DNA from: an uncultured Oscillibacter sp.
Lineage (GTDB): Bacteria > Bacillota > Clostridia > Oscillospirales > Oscillospiraceae
Assembly (NCBI GenBank): GCA_910579435.1
Contig: CAJTVF010000005.1
Location: 1-64,000 of the forward strand
Length of the DNA: 64,000 nt
Direction: 5' to 3'
The position numbers and the translations under genes are program-made. The stretch's first letter is position 1, and each line of letters starts with the position of its first letter. The notes under the pieces were generated by a model, which did not search any database, had not been told where the DNA came from, and worked only from the letters and a program-made list of their open reading frames with translations. Shown in pieces: positions 7,375-17,500 of this stretch.

Positions 7375-8220
7375 ATGAAGATGAAAGAGGTTTTAAAGCA
7401 GGCGTCCGCAGCCTTGACAGCGGTGCTTTTTGTCCTGGCCTTGGCCCCAGTTCCAGCCCGGGCGGCGGCTGTGACGGAGTTTGTCCGCATTGAGGACACC
7501 GTGTCGGGGGGACCTGTGTATGACCTTTGGGGAGACGGAACCGAGGCGGAGAACTTTGGCTACGACATACCCGAGGGCGGCTTGACGGCGTTGATTTTCT
7601 TCAAAAACGGGTGCTGGAACTGCCAAAACCTCTTTACAACCATTACGAATTGCCCGCTGATGGATGACCCGAGGGTGAATGTTGTGGCGGTGTCCTTCCA
7701 GGGGCGGGAGGAAACGCAGAGCTTTGCCGAAAATTATATGCACGGAAGGTTTCCAAAGGTTTACTACGATATGAACGGGGTCCAGGCATGGAAATATGTG
7801 AATCTGGTGCTGGACGGAACCAGTGTGGGAACGGCGTTTGTGCTGCTGGCTGGCCGTGAAAACGGCAAGCCGTACATCCTTTGGTACGGGAAGAGCGTCA
7901 GCAGCGGCCAGACTGTCCAGGAAGCCGCAGACAAGCTTCTGGGCACCGGGCTGCGGATGACAAAGGCCGGGGAGAGCGTCCGGGACGGCAGGGTTTGCCT
8001 CTTAGTCCGGCTGGACGCCGCCGGGCCGGTTTCCGGAAGCCTTTGGGCGGCTGGATACTCCGGCGGCAGGCCGGCGGATGTTCAGAGCGTTCCCCTCACG
8101 CTTTCCGCCGGGGAAACCGCCATGGAGGAATTCACCGTAAAAGGGGAGACGGCAAAGCTGTTCTGCCTGGAGGAGGGGACCCTCCGGCCCTTGGCTCCGG
8201 CTCTGACCGCCGGCGGGTAA
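7375..8220 (+). CDS. secreted thioredoxin-fold protein with CWNC motif
   Basis: 281 residues starting at ATG 7375 after GAGGAG. A signal peptide (about 1-31, ending ARAAA) precedes a thioredoxin-like domain with the redox motif C-W-N-C at residues 80-83, after LIFFKNGCWN, and a later strand region FPKVYYDMNG. Exported proteins of this type act as thiol oxidoreductases or reductase partners outside the cell. The last 80 residues are a separate beta-rich module ending KLFCLEEGTLRPLAPAL, like the ends of the proteins at 3787 and 13366. The cis-Pro normally found in thioredoxins is not obvious, so activity should be treated as likely rather than certain. Confidence 0.72.
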   Translation: MKMKEVLKQASAALTAVLFVLALAPVPARAAAVTEFVRIEDTVSGGPVYDLWGDGTEAENFGYDIPEGGLTALIFFKNGCWNCQNLFTTITNCPLMDDPRVNVVAVSFQGREETQSFAENYMHGRFPKVYYDMNGVQAWKYVNLVLDGTSVGTAFVLLAGRENGKPYILWYGKSVSSGQTVQEAADKLLGTGLRMTKAGESVRDGRVCLLVRLDAAGPVSGSLWAAGYSGGRPADVQSVPLTLSAGETAMEEFTVKGETAKLFCLEEGTLRPLAPALTAGG

Positions 8221-8226
8221 GAGGGG

Positions 8227-8273
8227 AGCCGGGTGAAAACTGTAACCGTTTTGTTGTTGTTTTACCCGGCGGA
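8227..8273 (+). terminator. stem-loop after the thioredoxin-like gene
   Basis: GCCGGGT at 8228-8234 pairs with ACCCGGC at 8262-8269, and AAAAC with GTTTT inside. The loop is long and there is no clean T-run, so it may be a weak terminator or a leader structure of the SLH gene. Confidence 0.35.
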
Positions 8274-8333
8274 CTGTACTAACATGAACCATACAGCTTT
8301 CACAAGAGGACCCATATAGGAGGAAAACCGACC

Positions 8334-10559
8334 ATGAAAAAAATCCTGTCCCTGTTCCTGGCGCTGGCATTGGCGTCGGCGCTGTTTGTACCGCCCGCCT
8401 CGGCCGCGGAGGCGGCGGGCTTTTCCGATCTCACCGACCGCTCCGACATCATCGCTGCGGAGGCCCTGCGGCTCATGGGCGTGATGGACGGCTACAGCGA
8501 CGGCGGCTTCCGGCCCGGCGCCCGGCTGACCCGGGCCCAGTTCTGCAAGATGGCGGTCTGCGCCATGGACGGCGAGGGGGAGCTGGGGCTCTATAACACG
8601 GTGACGGTCTATCCGGACGTGAAGCCCTCTCACTGGGCGTCGGCGTACATCAATATGGCCTCCAAGGGAAAGAACATTATCTCAGGTTATTCCGACGGTA
8701 AGTTTTACCCCGATAAGCCGGTGACTCTGGGACAGGCGGCGACAATCCTGCTCCGCATTCTGGGGTATCAGGACAAGAGCATCGGGGGCGTTTGGCCCAA
8801 AAGCTATGTGGCCGCCGCCTCGCGGGCGGGACTGATGGACGGCGTCGGCGCCTCCGACGGGAACGCGGTTGTCACCCGCGGCCAGGCGGCCAGAATGTTC
8901 ATGAACCTCCTGAAGGCCGACTGCGTAGGGGAGAACGGCGGAAAAGAGGGAACGTATCTCTCCAAAATCGGCATGGAGGCCAAGGAGGATGTAGTTCTGG
9001 TCTCCTCTTCCTCCACCGGAGCGGACGGAAAGAAGAATGCGCTCCAGCTGGCCTCCGGCGAGGTCTATCAGCTTAGGGAGGAAAAGCAGTCCAGCGGCGT
9101 ACTGAACGGCTTTTGGGGTACGCTGGTGCTGAAAAACGGCAAGGCCGTGACCTTCCTGCCCGGCGACACCGGAAGCCGGACGGTAGTCCTGGCCGGAGCG
9201 GGAGCCCTGCAGCTCACCGATACAACCGGCATGCGCTACTCTGTAGAAAATGAAACCGGCGTTTATTACAACGGGAAGCAGCAGGCGTGGAGCTCGGTCT
9301 ACTCCTGGCTGAACCCCGGCACGTCCCTGACGCTGTATCTGAACAAGGCGGGGAACGTGGCTTACATCGTGGCTGGCGGCGGGACGTCCTCCAACGAGGC
9401 CGTGGTCGTGTATAAAAACGGCTCCGTTGCGGGCTTCGACTCCCTGACCGGCGGCGCGGGTGGATATACAATTTATAAAAACGGAAACCCCGCGACCGCA
9501 CGGGACCTCATGGCGTACGACGTTGCAGTTTACTCCGGCGCTACCAACAGCGTCCGGGTCAGCGACACAAAACTGACGGGAGTTTATGAGGACTGCCGTC
9601 CCAGCCCGTCGGAGGCGGCCTTTATCACGGTGATGGGCTGTGAGCTTCCGGTGCTGACCACGGCCCAGGCCAGCGTGGCCGCCTTTACCCCCGGCGACCA
9701 GGTTACGCTCCTTTTGACAGAGGATAACCAGGTGGCCGGAGCCGTGAGGGCGGAGAACGGACAGGCGAATCTGGGCGTGGTGAAGTCCTGCTCCGGCGGC
9801 TCCGCCGAGGTGGACCTGCTGTGCGGCCTGAGGGTCAAGGGAAAAGCCGACGAGGCTGCCGCTAACGCCGGAGAGCTGGTCCGGGTCATCTCCGAGGAGC
9901 GGGGCGTCCTCCGGCTGGTGCGCCAGGGCGGCAGCGACGTCCGGGGCGAGCTGAACCTGACGGCCCGGCGGCTGGGCACGGTGAACCTTGCCGCCAGCGT
10001 GACGGTTTACGAGTACGGCGCGGATGGGCTCAAAACGGTAAATCTCAGCGACCTCCCCGGCGTGGTGCCGGCGGACCAGGTCAGCTACGCCCGGAAGAAC
10101 TGGGCGGGGAACGTGGACGTGGTGGTCTTGGGCAGCAGCTACAGCAGGAATACGGTCCTCTACGGCCGGGCCGCCGTGACGTCGAAGTCCAACGGAGAGG
10201 CCGGAGGCCGGACCTATTACCTGGAGGTGGAGAACGGGCGGAGCCATCTGGGGCCCTTCCCCCTGAACGACGAGATTTACAGCGGCGACTACGTGGCGGT
10301 ATCCGCCAGCCTCTCCGGCGAGGCCTTCACCAGTGTGAGCAAGCTGACGAAGCTGGCGGACGTGCCCAACACCGCCTGGACAGGCAAGACCGCCGTCACG
10401 GTGAATGGGCGTACCTATACGGTTCCCGACACGGTGTCCTGCTACAACCGGGATACCAAGAATTGGATGACGCTGGATGCGGCCCACGCGTACGGACAAA
10501 AGGCGGACCTCTACACCAGCGGCGACGGTGTGGTCCGGGTGATTGAAGTTGGGCGCTGA
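8334..10559 (+). CDS. SLH-domain surface protein
   Basis: 741 residues, ATG after an AGGAGG site. The signal peptide ends near residue 25 (SAAEAA). Three SLH repeats follow at about residues 26-80, 84-140 and 145-195, with the expected GVMDGYSDG.F.P...LTRAQF and DV..SHWA.AYI motifs. These bind secondary cell-wall polysaccharide and hold the protein on the wall. The remaining 540 residues are beta-rich and resemble repeated beta-barrel modules of other Oscillospiraceae SLH proteins; I do not recognise an enzyme. It is monocistronic between a stem-loop and a strong terminator. It is probably a structural or S-layer-associated protein. Confidence 0.88.
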   Translation: MKKILSLFLALALASALFVPPASAAEAAGFSDLTDRSDIIAAEALRLMGVMDGYSDGGFRPGARLTRAQFCKMAVCAMDGEGELGLYNTVTVYPDVKPSHWASAYINMASKGKNIISGYSDGKFYPDKPVTLGQAATILLRILGYQDKSIGGVWPKSYVAAASRAGLMDGVGASDGNAVVTRGQAARMFMNLLKADCVGENGGKEGTYLSKIGMEAKEDVVLVSSSSTGADGKKNALQLASGEVYQLREEKQSSGVLNGFWGTLVLKNGKAVTFLPGDTGSRTVVLAGAGALQLTDTTGMRYSVENETGVYYNGKQQAWSSVYSWLNPGTSLTLYLNKAGNVAYIVAGGGTSSNEAVVVYKNGSVAGFDSLTGGAGGYTIYKNGNPATARDLMAYDVAVYSGATNSVRVSDTKLTGVYEDCRPSPSEAAFITVMGCELPVLTTAQASVAAFTPGDQVTLLLTEDNQVAGAVRAENGQANLGVVKSCSGGSAEVDLLCGLRVKGKADEAAANAGELVRVISEERGVLRLVRQGGSDVRGELNLTARRLGTVNLAASVTVYEYGADGLKTVNLSDLPGVVPADQVSYARKNWAGNVDVVVLGSSYSRNTVLYGRAAVTSKSNGEAGGRTYYLEVENGRSHLGPFPLNDEIYSGDYVAVSASLSGEAFTSVSKLTKLADVPNTAWTGKTAVTVNGRTYTVPDTVSCYNRDTKNWMTLDAAHAYGQKADLYTSGDGVVRVIEVGR

Positions 10560-10612
10560 TACGCTTTAAAGCTCCTGAGGGGGAGCTGCAATACGGGAAA
10601 AGTGCCTTTGAG

Positions 10613-10648
10613 GGGCGGCATGGCCACAGTCATGCCGCCCTTCTTTCT
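10613..10648 (+). terminator. intrinsic terminator after the SLH gene
   Basis: GGGCGGCATG (10613-10622) pairs with CATGCCGCCC (10631-10640), followed by TTCTTTCT. Confidence 0.85.
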
Positions 10649-10715
10649 AAAAAACCGCAAGCTCTCCGGCAGGGGAACAACAAGGAACATCAAGGAGCTA
10701 AGACGGAAATTCTTC

Positions 10716-10744
10716 TTGAATTGGAAAGAAAAAGAAGGTAAAAT
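10716..10744 (+). promoter_or_regulatory. promoter of the EpsG-like gene
   Basis: TTGAAT (10716-10721), 17-base spacer, TAAAAT (10739-10744). Transcription would start near 10751, which excludes in-frame start codons further upstream and supports the ATG at 10785. Confidence 0.65.
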
Positions 10745-10784
10745 GAAAGTACGGAGGGAAGAAGCGCGAAAAGGGGGGAAAGCT

Positions 10785-11849
10785 ATGCTGTTGTATTATA
10801 CCGCTGCCGGGGCGGCCCTGGCCGGAGGTCCGCTGCTGGCCCGGCGTCCCCAGTACCGGAGGGGCTTTCTGCTGGCAGCCGGCCTTTGCTGCTGGCTCCT
10901 GGCCTCCTTGCGCTATGTGACGGGCTTTGACTACCGCTCTTATGAGACCATATTTAGGACGATTGCCGCCGCCGGGCCCTCGGTTTTGCTGCAAGAGGGT
11001 AGGCTGGAATCCGGCTATGTTCTCCTTAATGTGGCGGCGGCGCTTCTGGGAGGCGGTTACCGGGCTTTTCTGTTTCTGTTTCATTTTATTCTGACAGCCC
11101 TGGTGTTTGCCTGGATCGAACGCTATTCCCCCTCCCCTTGGATGAGCGTTTACCTGTTCGTCACCCTGCAATACCTTGCTTTAAGCATGAACCTTCTGCG
11201 GCAGGCGCTGGCCGCCGCCGTGGTGCTGTGGACATACCCCTTTTTAAAATCCCGGCGGTTTCTGCCCTTCTGCGGCGTGGTGCTGCTGGCCGGGTGCTTC
11301 CACCGGACGGCCCTGGTTATGATTCCCCTTTATTTTCTGCTTACCCTCCGGGTTTCCAAGGTTCATTACGGTATTTCCGCCCTGCTTGCCGGAAGCGCCT
11401 ATGTCTTGCTGGACCCGCTGATGAATGCGGCGCTTTCCTTCTTTCCTGCGTACCGGGGTTACATCGGGGGAAGGTACTGGCAGAGCAACAGCTTTGTTTA
11501 TATGCTGTTTCCCCTGTGCCTGTTTCTCTACACGCTGCCGCTGATAAAACAGGCGGCCCGGGAGCCCGGGAAATCCCCGGTTCTGGCCAACTGCGCGTTT
11601 TACTCTTTGCTGCTTCAGCTGTTTATCACCCGGCATTTTATTCTGGAACGGTTTTCCATCTACACGGCTTTTTTCTCCCTGCTGTCTCTGCCGGAGGCGG
11701 CGCTGGGAGAGGGGCGCCGGATTTCCCCCAAAGGCCGGACGGCCTTGCTGGCCGCCGGAGCCCTGGCGTATTTCCTGTTCGCGGCCCGGGAGGGGTTTCA
11801 CGGAGTGTATCCCTACCATGGCGTTTGGGAGAGGGCGCTGCCCCGCTGA
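10785..11849 (+). CDS. EpsG-family polysaccharide polymerase-like protein
   Basis: 354 residues from ATG 10785, after AAGGGGGG and downstream of a clear promoter. About ten membrane segments. Family marks of EpsG (PF14897) are visible: RYVTGFDYRSYETIF near residue 40, LSMNLLRQALAAAV near 130 and a CFHRTALVMIP segment near 165. EpsG-like proteins are thought to polymerise exopolysaccharide repeat units at the membrane. It is a single gene between two terminators, away from the main glycan locus. It could therefore serve another polymer or be inactive; the substrate is unknown. Confidence 0.78.
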   Translation: MLLYYTAAGAALAGGPLLARRPQYRRGFLLAAGLCCWLLASLRYVTGFDYRSYETIFRTIAAAGPSVLLQEGRLESGYVLLNVAAALLGGGYRAFLFLFHFILTALVFAWIERYSPSPWMSVYLFVTLQYLALSMNLLRQALAAAVVLWTYPFLKSRRFLPFCGVVLLAGCFHRTALVMIPLYFLLTLRVSKVHYGISALLAGSAYVLLDPLMNAALSFFPAYRGYIGGRYWQSNSFVYMLFPLCLFLYTLPLIKQAAREPGKSPVLANCAFYSLLLQLFITRHFILERFSIYTAFFSLLSLPEAALGEGRRISPKGRTALLAAGALAYFLFAAREGFHGVYPYHGVWERALPR

Positions 11850-11859
11850 CAGGCGTAAA

Positions 11860-11890
11860 GACAGCCGGGAGTGCGTTCTCCCGGCTGTCT
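11860..11890. terminator. bidirectional terminator between convergent genes
   Basis: A perfect 12-bp stem, GACAGCCGGGAG (11860-11871) with its complement at 11878-11889, 10 bp after the EpsG-like stop codon. Confidence 0.7.
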
Positions 11891-11983
11891 GCCATATTCC
11901 ACAGATACAAAGTTGTAGCGGCTGTCAGGGCTTGCCTGCGCAGGGAGGGGATAAGGCGGGGCGTATGCCGCCGCAAAGAAACC

Positions 11984-12559
11984 TTATGCCCGGCTGACAA
12001 CGAAGGTGGGGGTGACGGTGAAGGAGCTGTCCTCCGGAACGGCGCTGCCCAGCGTACCTACGACGTATATCGAGGAGCTGCCGTAGGCGTTCAGGCTCGC
12101 AATGTTCAGGTACTGGTAGGTATTGGCCAGGAGCCACTTGGTCTGGTCCAGTGAGGCGGGCATCTGGTTTGCCAGGGTTTCGGCCTGGAAGCCGATGGCA
12201 ATCTGATTGTCGCTCACATAGCGGTCGCTGCCCCAGGTGGTTCCCTGTAGATTGCTGAGGTTTACGTTGGTGTACACAACGTCCACACTTACGGGAACGC
12301 CGGAGTGGCTGATCATGGTGATGCGGGGAGAGATCACCTTGTTTTCCGTTTCAATGGAGCGGCTGATGTGGAAGGGGACGTAAGAGGGTATGGTGACAGA
12401 CATAATCGTGGGCTCAATTTCCCCGACCATCAGCACCTCGCTGGAAGAGCCGATGGGGATGTCCTTGTCCTGATAGGACCCCGCCGCATAGGCGTTGACC
12501 GTGAAAAGGCCCATTATCAGCACAACGGCTAAAAAGCGGAGAAGATTTTTTCTTTTCAT
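11984..12559 (-). CDS. secreted protein of unknown function
   Basis: 191 residues, ATG after AAGGAG. A signal peptide (about 1-25, ending NAYAAG) leads to a beta-rich mature part with SVTIPSYVPFHI and KVISPRITMISHSGVPVSVDV segments, which look like a beta-sandwich of an exported matrix or WxL-like protein; this resemblance is only by pattern. There is no SLH or sortase motif and no catalytic motif I can name. It is the second gene of a two-gene minus-strand unit with 12609-13130, 49 bp downstream of it. The pairing of a membrane-anchored and a secreted beta-protein suggests they interact outside the cell. Confidence 0.6.
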   Translation of the reverse strand: MKRKNLLRFLAVVLIMGLFTVNAYAAGSYQDKDIPIGSSSEVLMVGEIEPTIMSVTIPSYVPFHISRSIETENKVISPRITMISHSGVPVSVDVVYTNVNLSNLQGTTWGSDRYVSDNQIAIGFQAETLANQMPASLDQTKWLLANTYQYLNIASLNAYGSSSIYVVGTLGSAVPEDSSFTVTPTFVVSRA

Positions 12560-12608
12560 AAAGCAGACTCCTTTTCTGGCGGTTTGTATCTGTGAAGGGG
12601 GCCGGAAG

Positions 12609-13130
12609 TTATGTAAGCACGGAAATGGTGATATCCGCTCCTACCTGTCCGATATAGGAGTGATCCGTCTCCCGGTAGGCCTTGAAATAGGCCGTGGCGG
12701 GATAACTCCCTGGTTCCAGCACTTTGTCCAGACGGGCGTTTTCAATATAGGAGCCCGCGGGCAGCGCCTTTGACTGGTAAATCAGCTCCTCCGTGTCGTT
12801 GGAGTAGATTTCCACCACCAGGAGCTTGGCGTTGTTTGCCGGGTTTTCCAGCATCAGGTTTCCCTCGGAGCCTCCGGTCTCAAAGACCGGGCTGGTGTTA
12901 ACGGAGAAGGAGATCATGCTCTCGTCCAGCTGCTGCTGGAGCTCCGCCTGGCGCTGCGCAATGTCGATGCCGGGCAGAATGCCCATGGTTGCGTTGTCGG
13001 CCAGCTCCAGGGAGTCGTCCCCGGGAGTCCGCAGGGCCAGGAAGACCCCGGCGGCTGACAGCAGGCATGCCATGGCGATGGGCAGAAAACGCTTTTTCCA
13101 TTTGCTTTGACTTTGTACGGTTGCTTCCAT
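12609..13130 (-). CDS. membrane-anchored extracellular protein, unknown
   Basis: 173 residues. A basic N-terminus (SKWKKR) and one hydrophobic segment (about 15-33) anchor it in the membrane with the rest outside. A short coiled-coil-like stretch (RQAELQQQLDES, about 57-70) is followed by a beta-rich domain with LMLENPANNAKLLVVEIY and LEPGSYPATAYFKAY motifs, a pattern often seen in small Clostridia surface proteins. Function unknown. It precedes the secreted protein at 11984-12559 and probably shares its transcript. The start is ATG 13128-13130 with GAGG about 10 bases upstream. No convincing promoter was found. Confidence 0.6.
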   Translation of the reverse strand: MEATVQSQSKWKKRFLPIAMACLLSAAGVFLALRTPGDDSLELADNATMGILPGIDIAQRQAELQQQLDESMISFSVNTSPVFETGGSEGNLMLENPANNAKLLVVEIYSNDTEELIYQSKALPAGSYIENARLDKVLEPGSYPATAYFKAYRETDHSYIGQVGADITISVLT

Positions 13131-13300
13131 GTTTGCTCAGCCTCGCTTTTCTGGTGAATTGGAGAGCCGGCCCGGGTATTCGAGGATTTTCGACGGTTCT
13201 CAACATAAGCATACTCCACCGCGCTTGTAGAAACCTGTCGAATTATGCGGCGTCTAAAAATTTTCCGGCGCCGCATGGGAGAGGAGGGAACAAAGCGGCC

Positions 13301-13329
13301 TGGACAAACAGGCCTGGATGCGCTAGTAT
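13301..13329 (+). promoter_or_regulatory. promoter of the Ig-like protein gene
   Basis: TGGACA (13301-13306), 17-base spacer, TAGTAT (13324-13329), followed by AAGGAGG and a TTG start at 13366. An imperfect inverted repeat, ATGCGGCG...CGCCGCAT, lies upstream at about 13236-13275. Confidence 0.5.
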
Positions 13330-13365
13330 TACAGGCAGGATATTGATAGTAAGGAGGAAATAACC

Positions 13366-14445
13366 TTGAAAGCGGAAAAATGGAAATTGTTTTTTCCCCT
13401 GCTGATTCTCTGCGCCATGCTGGTTCAAACGCCGCCCGCCAGGGCGGGAGGACCCAGCGAGGTAACCATGCGGGTGGGAGAGGAGCGGACGATCTATGCC
13501 CCCATCACGACGGCGGGGACCAATAACGGCTATTGGACCAGCAACAGCCCGGCCGTAAGCGTCTCGGGAAGCGGGTATTCCTGTACGGCCAGGGCAAAGT
13601 CCGTCACAGGCGGCATAACGGCAATTCTGACCCACCATTATACGGAAAAGCTGTCCAGCGGCATGACGGTGAGCCGCATCCAAGACGTGAGGGTCACGGT
13701 GCTTCCGCCTCTCCCCACAGGCGCGTCCGTCTCCCCCCGCAGCATGACGCTGATGGTGGGGGAGGGCCGGTATCTCACGCCCACGGTTTCGCCCGCAGGG
13801 GCGGACTATGGCTCCTGGATTTACTCCAGTGCGGATGCGTCTGTGGCGGAGGTGAGCAATGACGGCCGCGTGCAGGGAGTGTCGCCCGGTACGACGGAAA
13901 TCAGGGTTCGGACGCGGAATGAGGGGAAATCGGCCTGTTGCGAGGTGACGGTGGTCCCCCAGACGTGCGAGATTCTCTTTGACGCCGCCGGCGGCACGGT
14001 GAACCCCTCTGGGGCGGTCATTGAGGTGGGGGAGCCCTACGGAACGCTGCCGGTTCCCGAGCGGGCCGGATATATCTTTGACGGCTGGTTTACCGCCGCC
14101 GAGGGAGGAAACCGGATTATGGCCCTTGACACGGTGAAGTACGCGGGGAAGCAGACGCTGTATGCCCACTGGATGGAGAAAGCCGCCGTGCCTCCGGCTG
14201 TGCTGGGCTGGACGTCGGGGGAGTCCTCTGCCGTCATCCTCTCTGACCCGGATGGCACGCTGAAGGAGTGCAAAACCGTTTTTGCCGCCGCTTTCAGCGG
14301 GGAGCGGCTTGAAGAGCTGGCCCCTGGAAAGCTGCTGGGGGATGCCGTCACGGTAAACCGGAAGCTGGCGGCGGGCTGGACGCTGTATTTCCTGGACGAA
14401 AACGGTGCGCCGGTGTGTCCGGCAGTCGTGATTCCCCAGGCGTGA
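13366..14445 (+). CDS. secreted BIG2/InlB-repeat protein
   Basis: 359 residues, TTG start after AAGGAGG. The signal peptide (about 1-26) ends ARAGG. Two bacterial Ig-like regions follow (about 27-115 and 116-200); the second has the BIG2 hallmarks SVSPRSMTLMVGE and S.DASVAEVSNDGRVQGVSPGT. An InlB/Listeria-Bacteroides repeat (about 203-270) shows FDAAGGTVNP, GYIFDGWFTAAEGG and LYAHW. The C-terminal 85 residues are a further beta module ending WTLYFLDENGAPVCPAV, like those at 3787 and 7375. Such proteins are adhesive or structural. No wall anchor is visible. Confidence 0.85.
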   Translation: MKAEKWKLFFPLLILCAMLVQTPPARAGGPSEVTMRVGEERTIYAPITTAGTNNGYWTSNSPAVSVSGSGYSCTARAKSVTGGITAILTHHYTEKLSSGMTVSRIQDVRVTVLPPLPTGASVSPRSMTLMVGEGRYLTPTVSPAGADYGSWIYSSADASVAEVSNDGRVQGVSPGTTEIRVRTRNEGKSACCEVTVVPQTCEILFDAAGGTVNPSGAVIEVGEPYGTLPVPERAGYIFDGWFTAAEGGNRIMALDTVKYAGKQTLYAHWMEKAAVPPAVLGWTSGESSAVILSDPDGTLKECKTVFAAAFSGERLEELAPGKLLGDAVTVNRKLAAGWTLYFLDENGAPVCPAVVIPQA

Positions 14446-14460
14446 CGGACAAAAGCGGAA

Positions 14461-14499
14461 AAATCCCCCGGCATGGAACACCTCCATGCCGGGGGATTT
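14461..14499. terminator. bidirectional terminator, 16-bp stem
   Basis: AAATCCCCCGGCATGG (14461-14476) pairs perfectly with 14484-14499, flanked by A- and T-rich ends, between the convergent Ig-like and RND genes. Confidence 0.85.
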
Positions 14500-14508
14500 G
14501 TTTCGCTG

Positions 14509-17500
14509 TCAGGTGGTTTCCGCGGGGAGAGCCTCCGCCCCGGAGGCGGAGGGTTCAGGAACTCCGGAGGCTGGGGCGGACGCCGCGCCTTTGCGCCCAA
14601 AGAGGCGTTTTCGGGGCTTCCCCGGAGAGCTTTTGTTCTTCCGCCGGAAGATATGGCTCAGGTTGTCAATGACGGAGTAGTACACCGGCGTGAACACCAG
14701 GGTCACGATGGTGGAAATCACCATGCCCGCGATCATGGTGATGCCCATATCGGACATCATCTCGTTGGTTTCTCCAATGCCCATCGCCATGGGCACCATG
14801 GCGAGGATGGTGGTCAGGGCGGTCATCAAAATGGGCCGCACCCGCAGGGGGCAGGCGTGGAGGATGGCGGTCTCCCGGTCCTCGCCCCGGGCCCGGCGGA
14901 TCTTGACGTACTCCACCAGGATGATGGAGGAGTTGACCACCGTGCCCGCCAGCATGATGATGGAGACCAGGGACAGCATGGAGAGGTCCCGTCCCGTCAC
15001 CGGGAGGCCGAACAGGGACCCGGTAAAGGCCACCGGGAGGATCAGCATGACCATAACGGGCATGAGGAAGCTCTCGAACTGCACCGCCAGGACGAAGTAC
15101 ACCAGCAGCAGCGCCGCCGCCAGGGCGATGAGCAGGTCTCCGAAGCTCTCCATCATGGTCTCATAGGAGCCGTCGGTCTCCACGGCGTAGCCCTGGGGGA
15201 AGGTGTAGTTATTCAGAATCTCCCAGACGGCGGCGGTCATGGCGGCGGTGTCGCCGCTGACGGAATCGCCGGAGATGGTCACCTGCCGGGTCTGGTTGGC
15301 CCGGACGATGGTCTGGGGGGCCTGTTCAATGGAGACGCTGGCCACGGAGCCCAGGGGCACCGTGCCGCCCATGGCGGAGGGCACGCCCATGGACTTCAGC
15401 GCGTCCAGGCTTTTTGCCGCCGCGCCGCCGCCCCGGACCACTACGTTCAGCTCGCGGCTGTTGATGGTGACCTTGGTGGCGGTGGAGCCGGTGAGCTCCG
15501 ACCGGACCGCCTGGCCGATGGAGGCGGCGGTGAGGCCGTATTGGGCGGCGGCCTCCCGGTTCACGGTGACTTTTACCTGGGGCACCTCGTCGGAGAGGGA
15601 GCTCTTCACGTTCACCGCGTCGGGCAGGGCCTCGATCTGGGAAATCAGGTCGTTCGCCAGGAATTCCAGGATGTCGTAATCGTCGCCCTCGATGTTGACC
15701 GCGATATCCCCTCCGCCGCCCATCATGGCGCTGGAATCGGAGGCGGAGACGGTAATCTCACAGCCCGCCACGTCCCGCACAGCCGCCCGGAGGGCCTGGG
15801 CAATCTCGTTGCTGCTCCGCTGGCGCTGGGACTTGGAGCCGATGTCCAGCATCATGGTGACGGACTCGTCGGAGGCGATGTAGAACATCTCCTCAATCTC
15901 CGGGACCGTCTCCTCCGTGATGGCGGACACCCGGCCGGCGATGACGGAGGTCTCGTTCAGCTGAGACCCGATGGGCATTCCGATGTTGACGGTAATCTGC
16001 CCCTGGTCCATGTCGGGAATGAGGACCATCTTGGTGTTCACCAGGGTGACGCCGAAGAGCACCACCAGGCCGAAGGAGGCCGCCATGCCCAAAAACAGGT
16101 GATGGACAAAGAAGCTCAGGATTTTCAGGTAGAGGCCGCTGATCTTCCCGGTCAGCCGCTTCAGGGGCCCGGGCTGCTTCCCGGCCTGCCGCTCCTGGCG
16201 GCGGCGCACCTTCTCCTCGTCCAGGGTGAAATAGCAGAGGAGGGGCACCAGGGTCAGGGAAATGACCAGGGAGGCGAAGATGAGGGACGCGATGGTAAGG
16301 CAGAAGTCCTTGAACATCATCCCCGCCATGCCCCCGGTGAGGGCCAGGGGGACAAAGACCGCCTCGGTGGTGAGGGTGGAGGCCAGGACGGAGGAGGTGA
16401 CCTCCTTCGTGCCCTCGATGCAGGCGTCCGCCCGGCTGCGGCCCTCGGCGGAGAAGCGGTAGATGTTCTCCAGGACCACGATGGAGTTGTCCACAATCAT
16501 GCCAACGCCCATGGCGATGCCGCCCAGGGACATCATGTTCAGCGTCAGGTCAAAGGCCCGCATCAGCACGAACACCGTCAGGATGCAGATGGGCATGGAC
16601 ACGGCGATGGTCAGCGTGGCTCCGCCCCGGCGGAGGAACAGCAGCACCACAAGGGCCGCCAGCAGCACGCCCTGGAGGATGTTCTGATAGGCGGCGTCCA
16701 CCGTCTGGTTGATGTAATCGCTGGCCAGGTACGGCGCGGACCAATGGAGGCTGGGATTATCGGCCTTCAGGCTGTCCAGCCGCTTCACCACCTGCTCGGA
16801 GACGTAGACCTCGTTGGCGGCGGACTGCTTGGAGACCTGGAGCACCACGCAGGCGGACTCGCCGGACTTTGCCATGGCGTCCATGTCCTTGTCCTCCAGG
16901 GTGACGTTGGCTACTTCGCCCAGACGCACCGTGCCGCCGGTGGGGAGGGAGAGGATCATGTTCCGCACGTCGTCCACCGTCTGGAACTTGGCGTCGGTGG
17001 AGACGGTCAGCTTCTTGGACCCGTTTTCCAGGCTCCCGCCGGGGTAGATGAGGTTCTGACCCGCCAGGAACTGGGACACGTAGGAGGCGCTCAGGCCATA
17101 GCCCGCCGTCCGGGTGGGGTCCAGCTCCACGGCGATCTGCTGCTCCACGCCGCCGTTCACCGTCACCTGGGCCACGCCGTTGATGCGCTCCAGAGCGGGG
17201 ACCACCAGGTCCTCCGCCAGAGTCTGGAGCTGGCTCAGGTCCTCGCCCACCAGGGCGATCATGGCCGTGGGCATCAGGGCGCTGAGGTTCATGTTGATGA
17301 TGACCGGGTCCATGGCGTCCTCCGGGAGGCTCACCATGTCGAACTGCTCCCGGAGCTTCGTGGCGGCGATGTCCAGGTCCGTGCCGTCCACGTAAGTAAT
17401 TTGAATCTGGCTCACGCCGTCGGAGGAGGTGGAGGAAATCGTGTCCACGCCGGGGACGGACATGATGGCTCCCTCCAGGGGCCGGGTGACCAGCTCCTCA

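Noticed and set aside
8682..10499. Long open frame of 605 codons on the minus strand
   Set aside because: Antisense shadow of the SLH gene with no domain and no start signals.
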